DNA of 63,470 nt from Corallococcus sicarius (GTDB taxonomy: Bacteria; Myxococcota; Myxococcia; Myxococcales; Myxococcaceae). The stretch is from NCBI RefSeq assembly GCF_003611735.1, contig NZ_RAWG01000011.1, positions 1 to 63,470 of the forward strand. Direction: 5' to 3'. A program made the translations under genes and the position numbers. This document shows positions 16,564 through 25,163 of this stretch, piece after piece (within the stretch, counting starts at the first letter, position 1; each line of letters starts with the position of its first letter). The notes beneath the pieces are model-generated. The model saw only the letters and a program-made list of their open reading frames with translations, made no database searches and was not told the DNA's origin.

Positions 16564-17985
16564 TCAGCTTGCGAGCGCGGCGCCCTGCCCTTGCGTCCGG
16601 GCCTTCCGCCCCGCCTGATACGCGGCGCGCTCCGCCTCCCAGCCCTGCGCCTCGGCGAGCGCCGCGACGTCCTTCCGTCCCGCGGCGTCCGGTTGCACGA
16701 CCTCCAGGAACTCGGGGAGCGAGGAGACCTTCGGAGCGGAGACGTAGAGCGTGCGCAGCACGCTCATGCTGACCGTGGACGCCGCGGCATACTGGAAGCC
16801 GACGATGATGCAGTCGGCCCCGGTATCGGGGGTGACGCCATTGATGAACACGCTCGATACAATCTGTCCGTCGTACGCATACGTGGCCTTCATCCCTTGA
16901 GCGACGGTGTCGCCGGTGATCGCCTGGCTCCCGTCCTGGAAGGTGAAGAAGCAGGCGAACGGCTCGCCCCCGGAGACGAGGACGGAGACGGTCGTGATGG
17001 GGTTCCCCGCGACGTCGAAGGTGCCGCCCAGCGGCGGGGTGCTCGACCCGGCGGTCGGATTGCCCAGACGTGGGGTGGTCGTGGCCCCGTTCGGGCCCGC
17101 GCCCTGCGGGTAGGTCGCCTGCACCGCGAAGATGTTGCTGGCGCCCCACACCGTGAGCTGTGACATCGGTTGGGTGGGCGCCGACGGCAGACCGTTCCAG
17201 CCCTCCGCGGTGCCGATCGGATCCGAGTAGATCTCGCTCTTCAGCTGGATGCTCACCGGAGGCGGGTAGGCGGACGGATCGAAGTACGGCCACAGCGTGG
17301 CGAAGTCGAGGACCATCCTCGTCATCTGACGCACGTACGTGTTCGTCCAGAGGAAGAGGGCCTGCCCCGCGTTCATCGAGCCGAGGTAGGGCGGAGCGGT
17401 AACGGGCGGAATCGGAGGCTTCAGGGGGGAATCCAAGATGCCCGGGACAAGGGGCGTGAAGCTGTTCTGATACGTCGTGTCCACGTAGGACACGTAGTCC
17501 TTGAGGGTCTGCGTCAGGAGCTGCTGCTGCTGCTGGAGGTAGTCTGCGGTCCACCCCCACGTGCTGCCAAAGAGCACGCCATCCCGCAGTAGCGACAGAT
17601 GCAGGTTCGCGAACTGGGCGAACTGCGGCAGCAGGAGCACCGCGTAGGTCGCATCCTGGAACTTCGGAGCGCTGGCGATGAACTGGGTGTTGGCCGAAAT
17701 CCACGTCGCGCTGATGGCCGAGGGGTCATCGCCGCCGGCCGTGGTCGTGTACTCGGTGATGACCCCCTTCAGCCCCGTGAGCGTGTCGTTGATCTGCCCC
17801 GTCTCGTAGTCAGAGAGGTCTTGAGCCACGAGGGCTTCGACCTGCGCCTTGATGTCATCCCAGACATTGTCGGTGGAAGGCCAGAGGATGTACGTGAGCG
17901 CCGAGAGCAGCGAGCCCACGCCGGGGACCAGCCCCAACACTCCCGCCACCGCCTGCTCCGCATCATACGACCAGGTGTTGCTCAT
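16564..17985 (-). CDS. Cry-type (three-domain delta-endotoxin-like) pore-forming toxin
   Basis: 473 aa, starting MSNTWSYDAEQAVAGVLGLV. The N-terminal 250 residues match the helical pore-forming domain I of insecticidal Cry toxins. VWDDIKAQVEALVAQDLSD fits helix 2-3. LLPQFAQFANLHLSLLRDG (about 118-136) is conserved block 1, central helix 5. MTRMVLDFATLWPYFDPSAY followed by QLKSEIYSDPIG (about 221-258) is block 2, the domain I/II junction. The rest (about 300-430) resembles a jacalin/beta-prism module (VSVLVSGGEPFACFFTFQDGS, TVAQGMKATYAYDGQIVSS). At 473 aa it is shorter than a Cry core of about 600, so one beta domain may be missing. It has no signal peptide, as is normal for Cry proteins. A short coding extension upstream to 18174 is rejected. 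Confidence 0.82.
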   Translation of the reverse strand: MSNTWSYDAEQAVAGVLGLVPGVGSLLSALTYILWPSTDNVWDDIKAQVEALVAQDLSDYETGQINDTLTGLKGVITEYTTTAGGDDPSAISATWISANTQFIASAPKFQDATYAVLLLPQFAQFANLHLSLLRDGVLFGSTWGWTADYLQQQQQLLTQTLKDYVSYVDTTYQNSFTPLVPGILDSPLKPPIPPVTAPPYLGSMNAGQALFLWTNTYVRQMTRMVLDFATLWPYFDPSAYPPPVSIQLKSEIYSDPIGTAEGWNGLPSAPTQPMSQLTVWGASNIFAVQATYPQGAGPNGATTTPRLGNPTAGSSTPPLGGTFDVAGNPITTVSVLVSGGEPFACFFTFQDGSQAITGDTVAQGMKATYAYDGQIVSSVFINGVTPDTGADCIIVGFQYAAASTVSMSVLRTLYVSAPKVSSLPEFLEVVQPDAAGRKDVAALAEAQGWEAERAAYQAGRKARTQGQGAALAS

Positions 17986-18296
17986 TGCGTGACTCCACGT
18001 CTGAGGGACTCCAGGAGCATTAGCAATCCATGCGCCAGCGCTCCCTCCCCGGGTGTCGAGAGGGAGCGCTCCGTGGAGGCGCCCCCGCCGACGCCATTTC
18101 CGCCGTGGGGAACGTCGGCCGACGTGTCGACCGACGCGTCGACCGGCGCGATGACCGAACGATGACCAACGCATGGAGCCGAGCCCACCCTCGCGCCCAT
18201 GCGCCTGCGTACCTTGGACACCGTTCCCGTCACCCGCCGTTCCCTCATGGGGCCATGCCGTGGCCCACGCGCACGGAGGCGCGTCTCGTTCCCACC
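17986..18296. other. divergent intergenic region between Cry-like toxin and exbB-like gene
   Basis: 311 bp without a convincing gene. It holds short repeats around GTCGACCG (18125-18155). Reading frames through it on both strands are continuations of the flanking genes. Promoters for both genes must lie here, but no clear -35/-10 pair could be fixed. Confidence 0.5.
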
Positions 18297-18977
18297 ATGA
18301 ACTTCACATTCGCGGGTCTGTGGACCCACATGGGCCTGGTCGCACAGCTCATCGTCATCGTCATGGGCGTGATGTCGGTGGTGTCCCTCCTCATCCTCGC
18401 CGAACGCACGCTCGTCTTCCGCGCCTCCCGCCGCCACTCGCGCAGGTACGCCGCGCAGCTGGACTCCCTGCTCGCCAGCGGCGACTTCGACGCCGCCGCC
18501 GAGGCGAAGACGGAGCAGGACGTGGGCTACCTGGGGAGGACCATCCGCGCGGGGCTGACGGCCTACCGCAGCTCCTCCACTGACAGTCGTGAGGAGGTCA
18601 TGGAGTCCGTGGCGCGCAGCCTGGAGCGACAGGCGCAGCGCGAGGTCCAGAGCCTCAAGCGCGGCCTGGGCCACCTCGCCACCGTGGCCGCCACCGCCCC
18701 CTTCGTGGGCCTGCTCGGCACCACCATCGGCATCGTCACCGCGTTCCAGGCGATGGGCGCCTCGAATTCAGGCGGCATCGGTGCCATCTCGACGGGCATC
18801 TCCGAGGCGCTCGTCACCACGGCCTTCGGCCTGCTCGTCGCCATCCCCGCGGTCATGGGCTACAACTCCCTGCAGGGCTGGGTGGACGCCCGCGCGGTGG
18901 ACCTCTCCGAGGCCAGCAACGAGTTCCTCGACGCCGCGTCCCGCGCCCTCAAGCGCACCCGCGTCGCCGTGCGGTGA
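18297..18977 (+). CDS. MotA/TolQ/ExbB proton channel family protein
   Basis: 226-aa inner-membrane protein: TM1 about 11-36 (GLVAQLIVIVMGVMSVVSLLILAE), a cytoplasmic domain about 37-120, TM2 and TM3 in the conserved block LATVAATAPFVGLLGTTIG and ISEALVTTAFGLLVAIPAVM. These carry the Gly/Thr-rich TolQ/ExbB signature. It energises outer-membrane processes through the proton motive force with an ExbD/TolR partner. No ExbD, TolR or TonB gene is adjacent, so it is an orphan here. ATG 18297 fits the family start; an in-frame ATG at 18255 adds 14 residues. Confidence 0.9.
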   Translation: MNFTFAGLWTHMGLVAQLIVIVMGVMSVVSLLILAERTLVFRASRRHSRRYAAQLDSLLASGDFDAAAEAKTEQDVGYLGRTIRAGLTAYRSSSTDSREEVMESVARSLERQAQREVQSLKRGLGHLATVAATAPFVGLLGTTIGIVTAFQAMGASNSGGIGAISTGISEALVTTAFGLLVAIPAVMGYNSLQGWVDARAVDLSEASNEFLDAASRALKRTRVAVR

Positions 18978-18987
18978 GTCGCACGAC

Positions 18988-20034
18988 CTACGAGTAGACA
19001 CCCTGCAGGAACCTTCTCAGCCCGTCGATGATCCCCGTGCGAACATTCGCATGATAAAAAGAATCCTTCTCGAAGTGGGGAGACAAACGTCTCCTCGCTT
19101 CCGGAAGATGATGAAAAGGAATCGCGGGGAACATGTGGTGGGTCAGGTGGTACTGGGTCCCCACCGGACAGAAAAGAAGGGTGCTCAGCCCCCTCTTTTC
19201 AATCTCGATACATTCCTCGATGTGCTCACTCCAGGGAATGGGAGCGTCCCCCATGCTGAAGTACTTGTGGGTCACCGCGAGGGCCCTGATGCCGTTGATC
19301 ACGCCCACGCAGGTGATGATCGACGCCCAGACGACGATTGCGCTCCAGTGAAGCCTGCCCGCTAGAACGCAGAGGACCAGGGTCCAGAGATAGGCAAAGG
19401 TGACCATCTCCTGGATCGACCAGGACTTCAGCACGGACGCATCCTCGCTGATCCGACGGGCAAACCGGGACTTCATCCCCATGAAGGAAGCCTCTCTCAG
19501 CACCAGCTGCCGGAGCCTGGAGTGAAGGTGGCTGACGGGGGTCAGGATGCAGAAACGGACCATCCCCAGATAGGGGAGGAACAGATTCATGCCCAGGAAT
19601 TCAATGAGACCCAACGTCGGGGCCTTCTTGAAGTTGATGTACTCCGGATCAAGGCTCGTTCCGTACTTCTTCGAGTGATGATCAATGTGGTTGTCACCGT
19701 AGATGAAAGCCGGAATCGCAAACAGACATCCGACGAGGATGTTCCAGGTCCAGAAGAACGAACCAAACCTCCTTTGATCAAGGTGGGCCAGCTCATGGGT
19801 GAACGTCACAGCATGGTAGACACAAATGACGGAAACCCAAAAACCACAGAAGAACACGAAGTCGAACTGAAGGCTGCTTGTCTTGGAGATGAGAAAACCC
19901 AGGGAAGCCCAGGCCGAAAAGGTTGCCAGGAGCAGATAGCTCCAGAACACCTTCATGTCAGGCTCCATGAGATCGCTCAAAAGCGGTCTCAATTCCTTGA
20001 GCCGGAGTTCGACTCTCTCTTCTTTCATGTTCAT
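18988..20034 (-). CDS. membrane fatty acid desaturase
   Basis: 348-aa di-iron membrane desaturase. Three His boxes are present: HELAH (80-84), NHIDHH (115-120) and YHLTHH (about 293-298), with hydrophobic pairs about 31-52, 58-78, 95-112 and 215-250. It introduces a double bond into a fatty acyl chain, probably as acyl-lipid or acyl-CoA/ACP. It is the last gene of the operon, starting one base after the exporter stop (TGA-A-ATG). Its composition is strikingly different: two counted 60-base lines give 45 % and 48 % GC, against about 70 % next door, with Lys/Ile/Asn codons ending in A/T. This points to recent transfer into a resident operon. In-frame ATG 20028 is an alternative start. Confidence 0.93.
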   Translation of the reverse strand: MNMKEERVELRLKELRPLLSDLMEPDMKVFWSYLLLATFSAWASLGFLISKTSSLQFDFVFFCGFWVSVICVYHAVTFTHELAHLDQRRFGSFFWTWNILVGCLFAIPAFIYGDNHIDHHSKKYGTSLDPEYINFKKAPTLGLIEFLGMNLFLPYLGMVRFCILTPVSHLHSRLRQLVLREASFMGMKSRFARRISEDASVLKSWSIQEMVTFAYLWTLVLCVLAGRLHWSAIVVWASIITCVGVINGIRALAVTHKYFSMGDAPIPWSEHIEECIEIEKRGLSTLLFCPVGTQYHLTHHMFPAIPFHHLPEARRRLSPHFEKDSFYHANVRTGIIDGLRRFLQGVYS

Positions 20035-20035
20035 T

Positions 20036-22423
20036 TCACTGTTCCAGGGCAGGAAGGGATTCGTCGGGCCGGGGGAGCACGTCGACCCCCAGCCGGCTCC
20101 TCGTCACGAGGATCAGCGGCCCCAGCAGGAGCAGCTCTCCCACGAGGCCTGCCAGCATCGCCAGGGCGGTGAGCAGCCCGAAGTTCCGCGTGGGATTGAA
20201 GTTGGAGACCACCACCACCAACATTCCCAGCCCGATCACCAGCGCGATCCAGAAGGCCCCCAGGCCCTTGGTGCTCAGCGTCTCCTCGAGCGCCCGCTCC
20301 GGGTCGCCGTGCACGCGCAGCCGCTCCCGCATGTACTGGATGAAGTGGATGGTGTCGTCCACCGCGATGCCCAGCACGATGGGGGAGGCCATCGTCGTGG
20401 ACAGGCTCAGGGGAATCCCCGCCCAGCCCATCCACCCCAGCACGCAGGCGATGGGGAACAGGTTGGAGGGGATGGTGAACAGCCCCGCGCGCACCGAACG
20501 GAACACGAGGAAGATGGGGCCGAAGATGAGCAGGAACGACAGCCCCAGGCTGTTGATCTGGCTGCCGATGATGTTGTCCGTCATCTCCACCCACAGCCGC
20601 CCCTGCCCCGTCGCCACCGCGCGGTAGCCCTCCGAGGCGGGGAAGTGCTCCTGCAGATACGCGCTCACCCGCCCGTAGAGTCCCTGGAGCCGGCTCGAGC
20701 CGTGCTCCTTCACCCGCGCCACCCCGCGCACCCACTGGTAGGACGCGTCCACGGACTCCCCCAGGCTGTCGTCGCCGTCGAGCTGGAGCAGCTGCGCCAC
20801 CTGCTCGCGGGTGTCCGGGATGCGGAAGGACTCCGGCCTCCCCTCCTCGAACTCCCGGTGCAGGAGCTTCACGTGGTCCACGAGCGAGGTGACGTGGTCC
20901 GCCCCCACCTCCTGCTTCAGGAAGGTGTCGAGCGCCTCCAGCTTGCGCAGCTCCGCCGGCTCGAGGAACCGCTCGGGCTCCGCGGCGCGAATCGACACGA
21001 TGAGCTGCGTGGTGCCTCCGAGGTGGTCCTCCACGAACCGGGTGTGCTGGCGCAGGAGTGTCCCTTCCCGGAACTGCTCCAGACTGTTCTCGTCCACCTT
21101 CAGGCGCGTCATGCCCACCCCCGCGACCAGGCTCAGGGCCACCGCCGCGGCCGCGAGCCAGCGCGGATGCCGGAACATCCAGCGGACGTACGCCGCCATC
21201 CACGCGTCGAGCCGGCCCGGGCCCCGGGCGGGCTCGCGCCGGATGTACCAGGACGCCGGCCGCAGCCGCGCCGCCAGCGGCAGCAGCAGGAAGGAGACCC
21301 CCATGGACAGCATCACCGCCAGCGCCGCCGCGAGGCCGAACTCGCGGACGGCCGGAGTGGGGCTGACCGCCAGCGAGCCAAACCCCACCGCCGTCGTCAG
21401 GTCGCACATGAACACCGGCACCATCAGCTCCGCCAGGGTGCGCACGGGCGCGCGCTCCGGCGTCTCCTCACGCGCGTTGCGCGCCCACTCCGAGAGGAAG
21501 TGGATGACGTTCGCCACCGACAGCACCATCATCACCGGCGGAAGAAGGGTGGAGAGGTTGTTGATGGAACCGCCCACCCACGTCAGCGAGGCCATGCCCA
21601 CCAGCAGGCATCCCGTCACGTTCGCCACCGCCAGCAGCACGCCGGGGAGCCTCCGGGAGAAGGCCCACAGCAGCGCCACGGCCAGCGCGTAGACCAGGGG
21701 GATGAAGCGCTCCAGGTCCACCCGCATGGAGTGCGCGGTGTCCGCCTCCACCACCGGGCCTCCCGTGAGGAAGAAGCGGGTGGCATGGCGCGCCTCTTCC
21801 TGCGCCAGCAGCCGGCGGACCTCCGCGACGAGCGCCGCTTTGCGCGCGTCATCCAGCCCGTTCACCAGGCGCACGCTCAGGGCTCCCACCGAGGGCGACA
21901 CGTCCGAGAGCAGCCCTCCGCGAATGAGCGGGTTGCGGCGCGCGCGCTCACGCAGGGCCGCCAGCACGGCCGGCTCTTCCGGCGTCGTTTCAGGGACGAG
22001 CGGCAGGGTGCGAAAGCCCTCCGAGTCCCCCACCAGGTCCTTCACGTGCGTGAGGCTGGTGACCTTCTCCACCGGGGAGGCCTCCGCCTCGTAGCCGGGC
22101 AGCTGGAGTCGTTGGAGGGCATCACTCAGCGCGCGCACCTGCTCCAGGCTGGCGCGTGAGAAGACGTCGTCCGTGCGGTAGCCCACGTAGAGCAGCTCGT
22201 CGTTGACGAAGTGGGCGTTGACCTCATCCAGCTCCGCCTGCAGGGGCGAGCCCCGGTCGAAGAAGGGCTCCGTCCCTGACTCCATCTTCAGGTGCGGCAG
22301 GGTGAGTGCGCTGGCCAGCAGCAGGCCCGCAAGCATCCCCCCCACACTCCAAGGGTGCGTGTACAGCCACCCGGCCAGACGTTCGGGGAAGTCCTGCGGC
22401 TGCCCTTCGGAGGTCGCGCTCAC
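20036..22423 (-). CDS. MMPL/RND-superfamily lipid exporter
   Basis: 795-aa inner-membrane transporter with 12 predicted helices in two repeats, each with a large extracytoplasmic loop. TM1 is about 25-45. The first sterol-sensing-like bundle spans about 240-390 (VYALAVALLWAFSRRLPG onward). A second loop is at about 440-620 and the second bundle about 630-780, containing SPIVLGIAVDDTIHFIQYM, the RND motif with paired Asp. Related to the HpnN/MMPL group that moves lipids to the outer membrane. It lies 16 nt downstream of the outer-membrane barrel gene and is coupled to the desaturase. With the LolA-like and barrel proteins it forms a lipid-export route; cargo is inferred to be the product of the FeeM-like enzyme. 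Confidence 0.9.
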   Translation of the reverse strand: MSATSEGQPQDFPERLAGWLYTHPWSVGGMLAGLLLASALTLPHLKMESGTEPFFDRGSPLQAELDEVNAHFVNDELLYVGYRTDDVFSRASLEQVRALSDALQRLQLPGYEAEASPVEKVTSLTHVKDLVGDSEGFRTLPLVPETTPEEPAVLAALRERARRNPLIRGGLLSDVSPSVGALSVRLVNGLDDARKAALVAEVRRLLAQEEARHATRFFLTGGPVVEADTAHSMRVDLERFIPLVYALAVALLWAFSRRLPGVLLAVANVTGCLLVGMASLTWVGGSINNLSTLLPPVMMVLSVANVIHFLSEWARNAREETPERAPVRTLAELMVPVFMCDLTTAVGFGSLAVSPTPAVREFGLAAALAVMLSMGVSFLLLPLAARLRPASWYIRREPARGPGRLDAWMAAYVRWMFRHPRWLAAAAVALSLVAGVGMTRLKVDENSLEQFREGTLLRQHTRFVEDHLGGTTQLIVSIRAAEPERFLEPAELRKLEALDTFLKQEVGADHVTSLVDHVKLLHREFEEGRPESFRIPDTREQVAQLLQLDGDDSLGESVDASYQWVRGVARVKEHGSSRLQGLYGRVSAYLQEHFPASEGYRAVATGQGRLWVEMTDNIIGSQINSLGLSFLLIFGPIFLVFRSVRAGLFTIPSNLFPIACVLGWMGWAGIPLSLSTTMASPIVLGIAVDDTIHFIQYMRERLRVHGDPERALEETLSTKGLGAFWIALVIGLGMLVVVVSNFNPTRNFGLLTALAMLAGLVGELLLLGPLILVTRSRLGVDVLPRPDESLPALEQ

Positions 22424-22439
22424 GTGTGTTGCCCCATCG

Positions 22440-24317
22440 CTAGAAGCTTGCTTCCATGGAGGCTTCGAGGCGCGAGTTGTCCCGGAAGGGCGCGAAGCTG
22501 CCTTCCTTTGCGCTCCCGAAGAGCCACAGGTATTCCAGCCGCGCCTTCACCCGGTCGAAGAGGACGTACTCCACTCGCGGGTTGACGAAGCCATCGTCCC
22601 CTCTCAATGACAGCGTCCCGGCCACCTCGAAGCGCAGGTCCGGACCGGCCTCGTAGGCCACGCGTGTCAGCAGCCCGCCAGGCACGGGCCGCCGCAGCCG
22701 CCCGAGCGCGTCATCCGACAAGCGGCCCACCAGGGCCTGGGCCTGCACCCACTCCAGGAAGACATGCAGCGAGTGGTCCTGGAGAAAGGGCCCCACCTGG
22801 TAGTCCCCGCCGATGACGCCAATCGCATACGGGTCCTCCACGAAAGGATTTTGGGCCCGGCGGTCCCGGGTGAGAAAGGCCGCCGCCTCCGCCACCAGCC
22901 GCAGCTTGCCCAGGCTGTACTCCGCGTCGAACGTGGCGACGTGGACCCGCTCGTGGGAGCCCGTGACGGTGACGTCCAGCTCGGGAGGCGGCGCTGGCGT
23001 GGGCAGGATGTCCACGCGCAGGGTGGGCATCCTGTCCATCAGCGTGACGAAGCCCAGCGACAGGTCCGCTCCGCCCACCGAGGCCACCAGTCGCACCCCA
23101 CCCTGCGCGTGCGCGAGACGGGCAGAGGGCACCCGCGGCGGCACCAGGGTGACGCGGGCGGAGAGCCCCTCCGGCAGCGGCAGCCGACCGCGGCTCCAGC
23201 GCGAGCGGGCCACGAAGGCGCCGTCCGGACCGATGGCCTCTGGCAATGGCAGGAGGTTCTGCTCTGGGACCGGCAGGAAGTACCCCTCCAGCAGCACCGG
23301 GCCGAAGAAGGCGCTCAGCCGGGCCATCCACGCGCCGCGCTTCTCCGGGGCCAGGGGGTCGCGCAGGTCCACGGGATCCAACACGTCCGACGGGTTGTAG
23401 AGGCTCGCGGCGCCCCAGGACGTCAGCACGCGCCCCGCCCGGAACGCCCAGCGCGAGCCCTTCAACTCGAAGAAGGCCTCCTCCACGTCGAAGCGGTCCC
23501 GGCTGGGATCCGCGAAGTCGCGGCGCATCAGGAACGAACCCTGCGCCCGGGCCCCCTGCGTCGAGCCCCGCACCTGGACCGCCAGCTCCGCCACGTCGCG
23601 CCCCGACACCCGGTCGTCGCCCAGGTGCTTCGGGTAGCTGAAGTGCTCCACCGCCACCCGCGCGCCCAGCTCCACCGGCGGTTGGGTCTGGGGCGGCTCG
23701 GGCGCATCCTGGGCGAAGTCCACCCCGCTCATGGCCGCGGCCCACGCGTCATCGCTCGGGACGGAGGACTCCGGCGCGCGGGGGGCTTCGGCCACGGGTG
23801 GCGGCTCGGGCGCCGTGTCCGCGGGGGGCGCGGCGCTCCGGGGGGGCAGCTTCCGCGACAGGGACTGGACCAGCCGGTCGGCGGCCTCGGCGCGCAGCCG
23901 GGGCTTGCCCAGATCCGTGAAGGCGAGCGCCAGCTGCTGCCCGCTGCCAGGATCCACCGCGCGCAGCACCAGCCGGAAGCCCACGCCCCTGCGGGTGAGC
24001 GACGCCGTCACCGCCGTGTCGAAGGACAGACGCTCCGCGAGCTGCGGCAGGTGCTCGGGGTCCGCCTGGCGGCCCGCCGGGACACGGAGGGCCCGCGCGG
24101 CCTGCGCGAGCTGCCGCTTCCCGACCGTCTGGAACTGCCCGCTGCGCTCCAGCGCGCGCTGAAGCGTGTCGCGCAACGCGGACTCGGAGGCGAGCCCCGT
24201 GGCGTCCTTCACCCGCACCAGCCCGACCCGCGACGACACCTGGGGCTGCGCGGCCACCGTGGTGGCCGCCAGCACCAGGAGCGGCAACAAGGCCCGTCCC
24301 GGGAACCTCCATCGCAT
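22440..24317 (-). CDS. outer membrane barrel (DUF1302-like) with N-terminal TolB-N/CsgG-like domain
   Basis: 625 aa. Signal peptide about 1-23 (ends TTVAAQPQ). Residues about 28-155 look like a TolB-N/CsgG-type alpha/beta domain (VGLVRVKDATGL, LQRALERSGQFQTVGKRQLA, FDTAVTASLTRRG). A Pro/Ala linker follows (about 158-200), then a long beta-rich region to the end that resembles DUF1302 outer-membrane barrels (DVEEAFFELKGSRWAFRAGR, WGAASLYNPSDVLDPVDLRD). The last residue is Phe (MEASF), as is usual for BAM substrates. It sits between the LolA-like and MMPL genes; DUF1302-type barrels are known partners of MMPL exporters. The domain fusion is unusual. Confidence 0.8.
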   Translation of the reverse strand: MRWRFPGRALLPLLVLAATTVAAQPQVSSRVGLVRVKDATGLASESALRDTLQRALERSGQFQTVGKRQLAQAARALRVPAGRQADPEHLPQLAERLSFDTAVTASLTRRGVGFRLVLRAVDPGSGQQLALAFTDLGKPRLRAEAADRLVQSLSRKLPPRSAAPPADTAPEPPPVAEAPRAPESSVPSDDAWAAAMSGVDFAQDAPEPPQTQPPVELGARVAVEHFSYPKHLGDDRVSGRDVAELAVQVRGSTQGARAQGSFLMRRDFADPSRDRFDVEEAFFELKGSRWAFRAGRVLTSWGAASLYNPSDVLDPVDLRDPLAPEKRGAWMARLSAFFGPVLLEGYFLPVPEQNLLPLPEAIGPDGAFVARSRWSRGRLPLPEGLSARVTLVPPRVPSARLAHAQGGVRLVASVGGADLSLGFVTLMDRMPTLRVDILPTPAPPPELDVTVTGSHERVHVATFDAEYSLGKLRLVAEAAAFLTRDRRAQNPFVEDPYAIGVIGGDYQVGPFLQDHSLHVFLEWVQAQALVGRLSDDALGRLRRPVPGGLLTRVAYEAGPDLRFEVAGTLSLRGDDGFVNPRVEYVLFDRVKARLEYLWLFGSAKEGSFAPFRDNSRLEASMEASF

Positions 24318-24329
24318 GGGTGGCTCCGC

Positions 24330-25133
24330 CTACTCGCCGCTCATCGCGTGCTGACTGAAGGTGTCCGGCGCGAGGGTGAACTCCGTCTGGCGCTGGTCCA
24401 CCGTGAGCACGGTGCGGTGCTTGCGCTGGACGTCGATGACCGTCGTCTCATCCGCCCGCCACGCAGCGCCCGCAACCTTGCGGATCTGGCCCATCCGCAT
24501 CTCCTTGAGCGGCTGGAGCTTCCGATCAAAGGCGCGCACGCGGACGGTGAAGAGGTTGTCCTTGCGCAGCCAGAGGTGCGTCTTGCCGTAGGGCGACTCC
24601 TTCACCACCTGGGGTGCGGAGGGCGTGGCTTCGATGAGGTAGCAGTCCTGGCCATCCACCGCCTCGCTGCCGAGCATGCGGTAGCGGTAGTCCTCCACCT
24701 CCCGGCGCTTGAGGTCCTCGAAGAAGAGGTCGGTGCCGACGAAGCGGTCCCCCAGCTCCGCCTGCCCCACCCGGCGCGTCTTGCGGAAGGACGGCAGGTA
24801 CAGCCACTGGTCGTCCCCGCCATTCGCGTCCGGGGCCTGGAGGCTCAGCAGGGTGGTGCCCTTCACGTCCGCGGGCTGGAGGAAGCGCACGCGCAGCCGG
24901 TCCCCGCGCCCCTCGCCATCCAGCGTGATGAACTCCACCTGGCGCATGCGCTGGGCACCGCCTTGATCCTGCAACATCAGACGGGAGCGCACCCGCTCCT
25001 GCGGCAGGCGGTGCCAGGCGTCACCCTTCCGCATCAGGGCCAGGGCCTCGTCCTCGGCATGGGCCGGGACACCCAGGCCAGTCACGACCACCACCAGGAG
25101 GGCGAGGAACGAACGAAACATGATGTGTCTCAT
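24330..25133 (-). CDS. LolA-like outer membrane lipoprotein-sorting family protein
   Basis: 267-aa periplasmic protein. Signal peptide about 1-26 (FRSFLALLVVVVTGLGVPAHA). The mature part is the LolA-fold family seen beside MMPL transporters. It has RSRLMLQDQGG, FLQPADVKGTTLLSLQAPD, QWLYLPSFRKTRRVGQAE, DRFVGTDLFFEDL and an ESPYGKTHLWLRKDN strand. It probably shuttles the lipid between the MMPL pump and the barrel. The start may be ATG 25133 or ATG 25121 (MFRSF). It lies 30 nt after the FeeM-like gene and 12 nt before the barrel gene, so it is clearly in the operon. Confidence 0.88.
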   Translation of the reverse strand: MRHIMFRSFLALLVVVVTGLGVPAHAEDEALALMRKGDAWHRLPQERVRSRLMLQDQGGAQRMRQVEFITLDGEGRGDRLRVRFLQPADVKGTTLLSLQAPDANGGDDQWLYLPSFRKTRRVGQAELGDRFVGTDLFFEDLKRREVEDYRYRMLGSEAVDGQDCYLIEATPSAPQVVKESPYGKTHLWLRKDNLFTVRVRAFDRKLQPLKEMRMGQIRKVAGAAWRADETTVIDVQRKHRTVLTVDQRQTEFTLAPDTFSQHAMSGE

Positions 25134-25163
25134 GGATGGATTTCGGGGGGGGGAGAACCGACG

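Noticed and set aside
18120..18170. GTCGACCG-type short repeats as an iteron or operator array
   Set aside because: Copies are few and imperfect, with irregular spacing; probably chance in GC-rich DNA.
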